From positions 1 to 64,000 of the forward strand of contig JAAXWS010000007.1 in NCBI GenBank assembly GCA_013334865.1: a stretch of DNA of 64,000 nucleotides, given 5' to 3'. A model generated the notes under the pieces. It searched no databases. It had not been told where the DNA came from and saw only the letters and a program-made list of their open reading frames with translations. Of this stretch, positions 35,139-43,189 are shown in pieces. This stretch comes from Chlorobiaceae bacterium (GTDB lineage Bacteria; Bacteroidota; Chlorobiia; Chlorobiales; Chlorobiaceae). A program made the translations under genes and the position numbers. Every line of letters begins with the position of its first letter. The stretch's first letter is position 1.

Positions 35139-36851
35139 ATGAAGCGTTACCGGTGGACCCGCCTCGAGCCCGACGACAACCTCGTCATGGAGCTTGCAAA
35201 GGCGATCAACGTCAGTGAACCCATAGCAGCGGCGCTCTGCAACCGCGGCATATCGACCTTTGAAGAGGCGCGACGGTTTTTCCGTCCTTCGCTCGAGGGG
35301 GTGCCCTCGCCATTCCTGTTCAGGGATGTCGAGAAGGCGGTGCGGCGGATCGTCAAGGCCGTCGCCGGCGGCGAGCGGATCATGATCTACGGTGACTACG
35401 ACGTGGATGGCACGACCGGTACAGCCATGCTCTCGATGTTCCTCGAAGGGCGAGGCGCCGATGTCTGCCACTACATCAACGACCGGTTCACGGAGGGCTA
35501 CGGCCTGTCCGACGAGGGGATCGCCTTCGCCGTGGAGCGTAAGGTGACGCTCATCGTGACGGTCGACTGCGGCATCCGTGCCGTCGACGAGGTCCGCAAA
35601 TGCGCCGGTCACGGGATCGATGTCATCATCTGCGACCACCACGAGGCCGACGAACTTCCTGAAGCATTCGCCATCCTCGATCCGAAGGTCGAAGGGTGCT
35701 CCTACCCGTTCCGTGAACTGTGCGGCTGCGGCGTCGGCCTCAAGCTCATGCAGGCGATCGTCGGGATGGAGGGGGGGCGCCCCGAGGAGTGGGAGCAGTA
35801 CCTCGACCTCGTCGCCATAGCGTCGGCTGCCGACATGGTCTCGCTGCAGCACGAGAACCGGGCCTACCTCCACGAGGGGCTCCGCCGCCTGCGCGAGGCG
35901 CCGAGGGAGAGCCTGAAGGCCATGTCCTCCCTGATGAACGTCAGGCCCGAAGAGATCACCATGACCAACATCGCCTTCGGGATAGCGCCCCGCATCAACG
36001 CCGCCGGCAGGATGGAATCGGCGCGTACGGCCATGCAGTGGCTCCTGTCGCGGGATGCCGACGAGGCCGGCCGCCATGCCGCCGAACTTGAGGAGATGAA
36101 CACGCGGAGAAGGGAGATCGACGCGGGGATCATGGGCAAGGCCGAGTCGATGGTCGCCGGCCACTGCGCCACCTACTGCTCGTCGATCGTCCTGTACGAC
36201 GAGGAGTGGCATCTCGGCGTGCTGGGGATCGTGGCTTCAAAGATCCTCGATAAATTCGCGCTGCCGACCGTGATCATGGGCAGGATGAACGGCCTGATCA
36301 AGGGATCGGTCCGGAGCATCGGCAACCTCAACATCTACGATGTCCTCAACGAGTGCCGCGACCACCTCGAACAGTTCGGCGGCCACCACCAGGCCGCCGG
36401 CCTGACCCTCCGTCCTGAGAGCCTTTCAGGATTCAGGAAGCGCTTCGACGAGGTGTGCCGGGAGCTGCTGCCGGTCGAACAGCGCCAGAAGGAGCTGCTG
36501 GTCGACGCCGAACTCGGCATCCGGGATATCACCCAGAAGTTCATGAACGTGCTCGGGCAGTTCGCCCCGTTCGGCTTCGGCAACCGGGAACCCCTGTTCG
36601 TGTCAGGGAGCTGTTCGCTCTCCGGCAAGCCCAGGCTGCTCAAGGAGCGCCATGTCAAGTTCATGGTGAAGGAGGGGAAGGGAGCTGCTGTCGAAGTGAT
36701 CTGCTTTGACCGGCCGGACATCTACGAGGACCTTACCCGCATGGGTGCCGACGCCCGACTGCAGCTCCTCTACGTTCCCGAAAGGAAGCAGTGGAACGGC
36801 CGGGAGTACCTCCAGCTGCGGCTGAGGGATATGGCAGTTGATAATGGATAA
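35139..36851 (+). CDS. recJ: Single-stranded-DNA-specific exonuclease RecJ
   Basis: The 570-residue 5'-3' exonuclease has the DHH-family motifs GDYDVDGTTGTAML (motif I), TVDCGI (II), ICDHHEAD (III) and a C-terminal DHHA1 domain with GGHHQAAGLTL. It acts in recombination and mismatch and base-excision repair. The ATG at 35139 begins MKRYRW, a typical RecJ start. The final codons (GTT GAT AAT GGA TAA) are made by a GATAATG array also seen at 13645-13672. Confidence 0.94.
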   Translation: MKRYRWTRLEPDDNLVMELAKAINVSEPIAAALCNRGISTFEEARRFFRPSLEGVPSPFLFRDVEKAVRRIVKAVAGGERIMIYGDYDVDGTTGTAMLSMFLEGRGADVCHYINDRFTEGYGLSDEGIAFAVERKVTLIVTVDCGIRAVDEVRKCAGHGIDVIICDHHEADELPEAFAILDPKVEGCSYPFRELCGCGVGLKLMQAIVGMEGGRPEEWEQYLDLVAIASAADMVSLQHENRAYLHEGLRRLREAPRESLKAMSSLMNVRPEEITMTNIAFGIAPRINAAGRMESARTAMQWLLSRDADEAGRHAAELEEMNTRRREIDAGIMGKAESMVAGHCATYCSSIVLYDEEWHLGVLGIVASKILDKFALPTVIMGRMNGLIKGSVRSIGNLNIYDVLNECRDHLEQFGGHHQAAGLTLRPESLSGFRKRFDEVCRELLPVEQRQKELLVDAELGIRDITQKFMNVLGQFAPFGFGNREPLFVSGSCSLSGKPRLLKERHVKFMVKEGKGAAVEVICFDRPDIYEDLTRMGADARLQLLYVPERKQWNGREYLQLRLRDMAVDNG

Positions 36852-36856
36852 TGGTG
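36839..36856. repeat. AATGGAT array at the recJ 3' end
   Basis: TTGATAATGGATAATGGTGG carries two imperfect copies of the heptamer found at 13645-13672. It encodes the last residues and the stop of recJ and lies in the convergent gap with the envelope operon. Confidence 0.6.
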
Positions 36857-36915
36857 GATGCGGGGGTGCCGGTCCACAAACCCCATCCCGTCACGCGTTA
36901 CGACTCCCTTCCCCC

Positions 36916-37791
36916 CTACTCTGCCTTCTCGTGCCGCATCTTCGCGAGCACGCCCGCCAGTGAAGAAACAGCCGATATCACGAAAAAGATCAGCGAGAGC
37001 GCCACGCCGGTACCGGTATCGAGGCCGAGGTGGCTGAGCGCGTAGAAGAAGGTCACCTCCCGCGCGCCGGCACCGCCGATGGTCAGCGGCAGGATGGTCG
37101 CGACCGAGGAGATCAGGAAGATGGCCAGGTAGTCGAGCTGGCTCGAGGTCGCCGAGATCGCCATGAGGATGAACCAGGCCGAGACGAGCTGTGTCGCCTG
37201 CACGAGGAGCGATTCGATCGCCGTCGGGACGAAGACGGGCATGAACTGCCGGTACATCAGGCGGGTCAGCAGCAGCGAAAGCGGGTAGGCGACACCGATC
37301 ACAACCCACGCCCATACCGTCAGCCCCGGGTAGAGCACCAGGAAACCGCTCGGCAGAAGCAGGACGGCCGACAGGAAGAGCAGGGCGAAGATCCCGCTCA
37401 CCCGGTCCCAGAACACCGCGCCGAACACGTTCATCACCGTGATGTCGTGGTGTTTCTTGAGGATGAAGATCTTGTAGCCGTCCCCTCCGACACCGCCGGG
37501 CAGGAAGAGGTTGTAGAACATTCCCAGGTAGTAGAGCTTGAGGTTGTACCACTCCGGGAGCCGGAGCCCGATCGCCCTGAAGTAGCGGTTCAGCCGCAGG
37601 GCGTTCAGCAGCTTGGAGATGTTGAAGAAGAGGAACGCCCCCAGGAGGTGCCACGGGTTGGCGTGGGAGACGAGCATGCCCAGCCGGTGCAGGTCCACCT
37701 TGCGCAGCACGAGGTACAGCGCGGCCACGGTCATGGCCGCCTGCAGCAGGGCCTTGAGGAGTTTCCTGTTGAGGCTCTTGGTCTTAGTCAA
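36916..37791 (-). CDS. Flippase-like integral membrane protein (lysylphosphatidylglycerol synthase TM / UPF0104 family)
   Basis: The 291-residue protein has about eight hydrophobic segments and the UPF0104/AglD-like signature: LFLPGGVGGDGYKIF (about 98-112), RVSGIFALLFLSAVL and LPLTIGGAGAREVTFFY. Relatives are polytopic proteins near glycosyltransferases and are thought to help move lipid-linked intermediates or lipids. It is the last gene of a four-gene operon and overlaps the GT2 stop by 4 bp. The biochemical role is not established. Confidence 0.85.
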   Translation of the reverse strand: MTKTKSLNRKLLKALLQAAMTVAALYLVLRKVDLHRLGMLVSHANPWHLLGAFLFFNISKLLNALRLNRYFRAIGLRLPEWYNLKLYYLGMFYNLFLPGGVGGDGYKIFILKKHHDITVMNVFGAVFWDRVSGIFALLFLSAVLLLPSGFLVLYPGLTVWAWVVIGVAYPLSLLLTRLMYRQFMPVFVPTAIESLLVQATQLVSAWFILMAISATSSQLDYLAIFLISSVATILPLTIGGAGAREVTFFYALSHLGLDTGTGVALSLIFFVISAVSSLAGVLAKMRHEKAE

Positions 37792-38711
37792 CGATCTTGC
37801 TTGATGATGTAGGGTTTCTTGTTCTGCGACTCATAGTAGGTGCGCATGATGAACTCGGCGATGAAACCCGTCGTGATCAGCTGGATGCCGATGAAGGTCA
37901 TGATGACCCCGAGGGTGAGCAGCGGGCGACCGCCGATCTCCTGGCCGAGGATCTTGACGGCCAGCAGGTAGAGGTTGATGGCGAGTCCGATGAAGAACGT
38001 GACGAAGCCGAGGGTACCGAACAGGTGCATCGGCTTCTGGCCCCACTTCTGGAAGAAGACCATGAAGAGCAGGTCGCTCATCACCTTCATGGTCCTGCCG
38101 ATGCCGTACTTTGACTTGCCAAACTTGCGGGCGTGGTGGCGGACGTCGACCTCCTCCATCCTGGCGCCATAGAGCTGGACGAGCACGGGGATGAAACGGT
38201 GCAGTTCGCCGTAGAGCCCGAGGTTCTTGGCGACCTCCTTCCGGAACACCTTGAGGGTGCAGCCGTAGTCCCTGATGTGCACGTTGGTGAGGTTCCTGAT
38301 GAGCGCGTTGGCGATCCTGCTGGGGATCTTCCTGAGGATCATGCCGTCCTTCCTGCCGGCCCGCCTTCCGGCGACCACGTCGAGCCCCATCTGTTCGAGG
38401 TGGCGGATCATCATGGGGATGTCCGCCGGGTCGTTCTGCAGGTCGCCGTCCATGGTGGCGATAAGCTCGCCGGCCGCCTGGTCGATTCCTGCAGCCATGG
38501 CGGTCGTCTGGCCGTAGTTCTTGTTCAGTACGACCAGCCTGCAGTGGGGTGGCGCGAGACGCCTGATTTCAGCCACCGTGCCGTCGGTCGAACCATCGTC
38601 CACCAGGACGATCTCGTGGTCGATGCCGCCGAGCGCCCCCGAGAGCGCATCGAAGAGGGGCCGGATGCTTTCGGCCTCGTTCATGACCGGTATGACGACG
38701 GACAGTTTCAT
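37788..38711 (-). CDS. Polyprenyl-phosphate glycosyltransferase, GT2 family (ArnC/DPM1-like)
   Basis: The 307-residue GT2 enzyme has the GT-A domain with VVIPVMNEAESI (donor site), LVDDGSTDGT and the metal-binding MDGDLQNDP motif. Two C-terminal membrane helices follow (about 230-285), the layout of undecaprenyl-phosphate sugar transferases such as ArnC, GtrB and DPM synthases. It would load a sugar from a nucleotide donor onto undecaprenyl phosphate at the inner membrane. It overlaps the ArnT-like gene by 4 bp and the flippase-like gene by 4 bp. Confidence 0.9.
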   Translation of the reverse strand: MKLSVVIPVMNEAESIRPLFDALSGALGGIDHEIVLVDDGSTDGTVAEIRRLAPPHCRLVVLNKNYGQTTAMAAGIDQAAGELIATMDGDLQNDPADIPMMIRHLEQMGLDVVAGRRAGRKDGMILRKIPSRIANALIRNLTNVHIRDYGCTLKVFRKEVAKNLGLYGELHRFIPVLVQLYGARMEEVDVRHHARKFGKSKYGIGRTMKVMSDLLFMVFFQKWGQKPMHLFGTLGFVTFFIGLAINLYLLAVKILGQEIGGRPLLTLGVIMTFIGIQLITTGFIAEFIMRTYYESQNKKPYIIKQDR

Positions 38712-40273
38712 CGGGGTGCTTGTTCTGCTGGTATTCTTGCCAGGATTATGCCATGCTTTTCGTACAGGAGCTCATATGTTCCGAGCCTGCCGATGTCGTC
38801 GACGCTGGTCAGCACGACCTCGCCGGCAACCGGCTGGCGCCTTTCGGCAAGCGATTCCGAATATACGAAAAACGAAGGGTAATAGACTTCCCACATCACG
38901 ATTTTCAGCCCCTGCCGCTTCGCCAGCATGGCGGCCTCCCTGACCGGCGACTGCATCACCCTCGAGACCATCGGCATCACGACGAAATTGACCGACAGGG
39001 TCAGCACGGCCCCCCCGAGGATGAAGCGGATGCCGGGATCGACCTTCGGCAGCGCCTGGAAGAGCAGGCAGAGCAGGGCGGCCCCGGCCATGACCGCCGG
39101 GAATCCTGTGGCGGCCGTGTCGTCGAGCAGCCCCTGCAGCTGCGCCCTGACGAAGGCCTCCTGGATCGATGGCATCACGCGCTGCACCACCGCGGGTACC
39201 GCGGCGAGCAGCAGCAGCAGCAGCGCCGGGGCGATGGCGTGCGCCCACGGGCGCCTCGAGCCGGCCAGCAAGGCTCCCATGATGACGAAAAGCGGGGTGT
39301 AACCGTAGATCATGTAGTGCGGCAGCTTGGTGCCGGAGAGCGAGAAGAGCACGAAGACGAAGCCCGCCCAGATCAGCCCGAACCGGGAGAGCGGGTCAGC
39401 CACGAGCGTACGGAACCTCGCGAGGGCCGACAGCAGGAGGGTGGTCGACGGCATGACGCCGACGAGTATGACCGGGACGTAGTAGAGGAGCGACCCGGAA
39501 TGGCCCTCCATGGAGCCTCCGAACCGCCCGACATTGTGCTTCATGAAGAAACCCTGGATAAAGGCGTCGCCCTGGTCGATGTACTCCATCACGTACCATG
39601 GCAGCACGATGACGAGGAAGAGGGCGATGGCCGTCGGGTTCAGGAGGGCCCGGAACCAGGAGCGCAGGTCACGCTCCGCCAGGAAGAAGAGGAACGACGA
39701 GGCCAGCGGGATCAGCACGGCGACAGGCCCCTTGGTCAGCACGCCCAGCCCCATGGCAGTGAAGGCGAGGTAGACCGAGGACCTGCGCTTGTCGCGCTGG
39801 TAGCGGTAGATGGCGAACATGGCCACGGCGAGGCAGCAGTTCAGCAGGGCGTCGGCGATGGCCGCCTTGGCGATGATCGATACCTGGAGCGACAAGGCTA
39901 GCAGGGCCGTCGTGAAGAACGCCTCGGTTTCGTTCCGCTCCCTTCGGACGAAGGCGAAGGTCGCGCCCGCCCAGGCGGCCGCAGAGAGCGCAGAGGGGAG
40001 CCTGAAGGCGAACTCGGTGATGCCGAACGCCCTGACCGAGAGGAGCTGCAGCCAGTAGATGAGGATCGGTTTGTCGAACCGCGGCATCCCGTTAAGGTAG
40101 GTCGTCAGGTAGTTCTTCGAGACGATCATCTCCCGTGTGGCTTCGCTGAAGGCCCCCTCGTCCACGTCGAACAGAGGCCCCGAGCCGATGCCGGCCACGA
40201 AGCTCAGGAATACCAGGAGGCAGAGCCCCGCGAGCAGGATGGTGCGATTCGGGTTACAGGCTTCAGGTTTCAT
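38708..40273 (-). CDS. ArnT-like membrane glycosyltransferase (GT83/PMT superfamily)
   Basis: The 521-residue polytopic protein has about 11 to 13 hydrophobic segments. The first periplasmic loop carries DVDEGAFSEATREM (acidic catalytic residues), followed by FDKPILIYWLQL, both typical of ArnT/PMT-type enzymes that take a sugar from undecaprenyl phosphate and place it on an envelope acceptor such as lipid A. The GT2 enzyme in the same operon would make the lipid-linked donor. It overlaps the PAP2 gene by 11 bp. The acceptor is unknown. Confidence 0.87.
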   Translation of the reverse strand: MKPEACNPNRTILLAGLCLLVFLSFVAGIGSGPLFDVDEGAFSEATREMIVSKNYLTTYLNGMPRFDKPILIYWLQLLSVRAFGITEFAFRLPSALSAAAWAGATFAFVRRERNETEAFFTTALLALSLQVSIIAKAAIADALLNCCLAVAMFAIYRYQRDKRRSSVYLAFTAMGLGVLTKGPVAVLIPLASSFLFFLAERDLRSWFRALLNPTAIALFLVIVLPWYVMEYIDQGDAFIQGFFMKHNVGRFGGSMEGHSGSLLYYVPVILVGVMPSTTLLLSALARFRTLVADPLSRFGLIWAGFVFVLFSLSGTKLPHYMIYGYTPLFVIMGALLAGSRRPWAHAIAPALLLLLLAAVPAVVQRVMPSIQEAFVRAQLQGLLDDTAATGFPAVMAGAALLCLLFQALPKVDPGIRFILGGAVLTLSVNFVVMPMVSRVMQSPVREAAMLAKRQGLKIVMWEVYYPSFFVYSESLAERRQPVAGEVVLTSVDDIGRLGTYELLYEKHGIILARIPAEQAPR

Positions 40274-40871
40274 CGAATTTGCTGGAGAAAAGTCGTTGGT
40301 AAAGAAGCATCGACGTGGAGGCGCCGAGCATCGAACCGGCCAGCACGTCGCTTAGGTAGTGCTGGCAGAGCACGACGCGGCTTGCCGCGACGAGCACGCC
40401 GCCCGTCAGGAACAGCAGGCGGTAGCGTGGCTGGAGCAGCGAGAGGGCCACGGCCAAGCTCAGGGCCGTGGTCGAGTGGCCGGAGGGAAACGAGGTCCAT
40501 TCATGCACATAGCTGAACCAGCCCAGGCCGAAGGTCCCGGTATCGAAGAGGAGCATCGGCCTGGCCCTGCCGAAGATGACCTTCAGGAGGTCGGCCGCGA
40601 GGCCCGAGGCCGCCACGGTCATGAAGATGAACAGGCCCGCGAGCGAAGCTCGTCGATTACGTCTGCGAAAGCCCAGGAATGCGGCGAGCCCGCCGGCCAG
40701 GTAAAGCTCCGACTGGCCCGCGAGGGTGATGGCATCCCAGATGCCCATCCAGGATGCCCACCTGAACCGGTGGAAATAGATCGCCAGCTTCACATCCGCG
40801 AAGAACCATGCCGCCGCGCAGAGGAGTGCGGTCAGGAGCAGCGCGTACATGGCGGTTTTTCGATTGAGCAT
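40263..40871 (-). CDS. PAP2-family phosphatase
   Basis: The 202-residue membrane phosphatase has the three PAP2 motifs: KVIFGRARP (KxxxxxxRP), PSGHST and SRVVLCQHYLSD (SRxxxxxHxxxD), so all catalytic residues are present. Likely substrates are undecaprenyl diphosphate or a lipid phosphate. First gene of the operon PAP2, ArnT-like, GT2, flippase-like. The ATG at 40871 is chosen because the first membrane helix starts just after it; a longer frame to 40961 would add a non-hydrophobic leader. Confidence 0.88.
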   Translation of the reverse strand: MLNRKTAMYALLLTALLCAAAWFFADVKLAIYFHRFRWASWMGIWDAITLAGQSELYLAGGLAAFLGFRRRNRRASLAGLFIFMTVAASGLAADLLKVIFGRARPMLLFDTGTFGLGWFSYVHEWTSFPSGHSTTALSLAVALSLLQPRYRLLFLTGGVLVAASRVVLCQHYLSDVLAGSMLGASTSMLLYQRLFSSKFDET

Positions 40872-41239
40872 CGTGTTTCGGGGTATACATCGAATTGCCT
40901 CCCGTTCCGTATCGAAGGGAAGGCGTGTTCTCCTGCTGCACAAAATAATGAATTTTACCACAGAATACGGGCTTATCCTCTCTCAATCCGCGACTTTGAC
41001 GGCATAGGGGAGCCCGATACCGCTCCTGTCTTACGGGCCTCGGTGCCGGCATAACAGGAATTACCTTATAAGGCAATTATTGTGTAGATTTCCCTCCGAT
41101 GTCTTTCCACAAGGCTGCCTTTTGAGATGATCAGGCCTTGGAAAAGCAGTACCCTTTTTGTCCAGCACCTGTTCCAGACGTCCGGTACGGTCGGACAGAT
41201 CGGATGTTGAACCGAAAACATCGTCCAGGAGGAGCCCCC
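40872..41239. other. Divergent intergenic region before the ten-gene cluster
   Basis: These 368 bp separate the minus-strand envelope operon from the plus-strand ten-gene run. No gene with a known match was seen. The most conspicuous element is a 16-bp near-palindrome at 41061-41076 (TTACCTTATAAGGCAA), placed where an operator for either operon could act. A ribosome-binding site (CCAGGAGGAG) ends the region. Confidence 0.5.
41061..41076. promoter_or_regulatory. Near-palindromic operator candidate (core CCTTATAAGG)
   Basis: The 10-bp core CCTTATAAGG is a perfect dyad; extended to 16 bp only one position pair breaks the symmetry. It lies 164 bp upstream of the AGE-like gene and 190 bp upstream of the divergent PAP2 gene. 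Confidence 0.4.
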
Positions 41240-43129
41240 ATGGCCAAGTGTTATCAAGGAGCACTCGGAATTCTTCTCGCCTGCCAGGTTTTTCCCGTTT
41301 CCGCAAACGCCGCCCTTCCGTCGGGGCCTGTGCCCTCGGTCCGTTACGACCGGGTACAGGGTACGGTGAGTGCGGTGCATCCCGACAGCGCCATCGTCGT
41401 GCTGAAGCTTGTCGATGGTTCGACGCAGCGGCTCAGGATCGCTTCAAACGCCTATCTCCATCCCCTCAAGGGCCTCGACGAGCGGTCGCGGCGACCAGAG
41501 CCGAAGGGGATCGAGGCGTTCGCCTCCGGCACCCGCATCGCGGCTTCCGGCCTGGTCTACGCCGACCGTCCCGAACTGGTAGCCAAGGAGGTCACCTTTT
41601 TCGACCATGCCGTCAACAAGCCGATTTTCGAAGATCCCGACTGGTGGTCGTCCCAGGCCAAAGAGCTGGCCGACTTCTGGATAAAAACGCAGTTCGGACC
41701 CGGCGACCCCGTCGATCCCACGGCCTACCGGACCAACATCACCAAGGCCGGGACGAAGCGGCCCGAATCGGTCAACCTGCAGGAGACCGACACCATCTCC
41801 CGGCTCATCTACGGCCTCAGTTCCACCTATATCCTCAACGGCAACCCGAGGGTTCTCGAAGCGGCCAGGCAGCTGGTGCGCTACCAGCGCGAGCGGTTCC
41901 GCATCGAAAGCGCCGACGGTACGCAGGTCTACTGGCTGCATGCGATGCGGGACGGGCGCCCCGTCCTTGCCTCGCTCTTCGCCGACGATGCGGGCACAAT
42001 ACCGCTCTACGAACAGATATACTGCCTCGCAGGCCTTACCCAGTACTATCGCGCCACAGGGGACACGGTCATCCTTGCCGATATCGAGAAGAGCATCCGT
42101 TTCATGGACGACCACTACTGGGACGGCACCCCGAAGGATCCGATGCAGCGGGGCTACTTCTCCCATCTCGACCCAGGGACGCTGCAGGTGGTAGAGAACG
42201 GACCCAACGGTCTCCGCAAGAACTGGAATTCGGTCGGCGACCATCTTCCGGCATACCTCGAGAACCTCTACCTCGGCACCCGCGATCCGAAACACCTCAA
42301 GCGGCTCATCGAGCTGGCCGACCTTATCGTCGAGCACTTCCCGGACAAAGGGAGCCCCTTCGTGAACGAACGCTTCGACGCCCGCTGGAATCCGGATCAT
42401 GGCTACGCCTGGCAGCAGAACCGGGGCGTGGTGGGGCACAACCTCAAGATCGCCTGGTGCCTTACCCGCCTGTACGGCCTGGCCTCCCATGACCGCTACC
42501 TGCAGACCGCCCGCAAATGCGCCGACCTGATGCAGGTCTACGGACAGGATGTCCGCCGCGGTGGCTGGTATGACGTGATCGAACGGGAGCCCGATCCGGT
42601 GACCGGCCGTTACGAGCTGGTCTGGCATGACAGGAAGGCCTGGTGGCAGCAGGAGCAGGGCATCCTGGCCTACTATGTCCTGTACGGCACCGTCCACGAC
42701 CCCGCCTACCTCGCCTCCGCCCGTGCCGGCTCCGGCTTCTACAACCTGGCGTTCCCGGACCATGACGACGGGGATGTTTTCTTCGACTGCCAGTCCGACG
42801 GCACACCCTACCTCCTTGGCGATCGAGCCGACAAGGGGAGCCATTCGAAGAGCGGCTACCACAACATGGAGCTGACCTATTTCGCGCACCTCTACACCAA
42901 CCTGCTGGTCAACCGTCGCCCGGTAGCACTCCATTTCCGGCCAGGCGCCGAAGCAGCGGGAACCCGGTTCCAGGTCCAGCCGATCGCCTTCCCGAAGGGC
43001 TCCGTCCGGCTCGCTTCGGTGAGCATCGGTGGCCGCCCTTGGCGCAATTTCGATTCTGACGGGCTCTCCGTCATGCTGCCCGACTGGAAGGTGCCCGAGC
43101 CGGTGGTTGTGACGGTCGTTCCCCGATGA
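41240..43129 (+). CDS. Secreted alpha/alpha-toroid protein, AGE (N-acylglucosamine 2-epimerase)-like
   Basis: The 629-residue protein has a signal peptide (about 1-24, ending SANA). A small beta domain (about 35-115, RVQGTVSAVHPDSAIVVLKL) comes next, then a long helical region (about 130-555) and a short beta-rich C-terminus. The helical part has paired segments such as SSTYILNGNPRVLEAARQLV, DPKHLKRLIELADLIVEHFP, GHNLKIAWCLTRLYGL, DRKAWWQQEQGILAYY and SGYHNMELTYFAHLY, the pattern of AGE-type alpha/alpha barrels that epimerise, isomerise or cleave sugars. The assignment is by pattern only; a glycoside hydrolase or lyase of the same fold is possible. It is the first gene of a ten-gene run with GlgX at the end. 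AGGAGG precedes ATG 41240. Confidence 0.6.
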   Translation: MAKCYQGALGILLACQVFPVSANAALPSGPVPSVRYDRVQGTVSAVHPDSAIVVLKLVDGSTQRLRIASNAYLHPLKGLDERSRRPEPKGIEAFASGTRIAASGLVYADRPELVAKEVTFFDHAVNKPIFEDPDWWSSQAKELADFWIKTQFGPGDPVDPTAYRTNITKAGTKRPESVNLQETDTISRLIYGLSSTYILNGNPRVLEAARQLVRYQRERFRIESADGTQVYWLHAMRDGRPVLASLFADDAGTIPLYEQIYCLAGLTQYYRATGDTVILADIEKSIRFMDDHYWDGTPKDPMQRGYFSHLDPGTLQVVENGPNGLRKNWNSVGDHLPAYLENLYLGTRDPKHLKRLIELADLIVEHFPDKGSPFVNERFDARWNPDHGYAWQQNRGVVGHNLKIAWCLTRLYGLASHDRYLQTARKCADLMQVYGQDVRRGGWYDVIEREPDPVTGRYELVWHDRKAWWQQEQGILAYYVLYGTVHDPAYLASARAGSGFYNLAFPDHDDGDVFFDCQSDGTPYLLGDRADKGSHSKSGYHNMELTYFAHLYTNLLVNRRPVALHFRPGAEAAGTRFQVQPIAFPKGSVRLASVSIGGRPWRNFDSDGLSVMLPDWKVPEPVVVTVVPR

Positions 43130-43189
43130 GCTGCCGAACGCAGCCCGAAATCAGACGGGAGCCATAGGAACACCAAACGGGAACCGAAC

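Noticed and set aside
40872-41380. Small minus-strand frames in the divergent intergenic region
   Set aside because: They have no domain, no ribosome-binding site and run into the AGE-like gene on the other strand.
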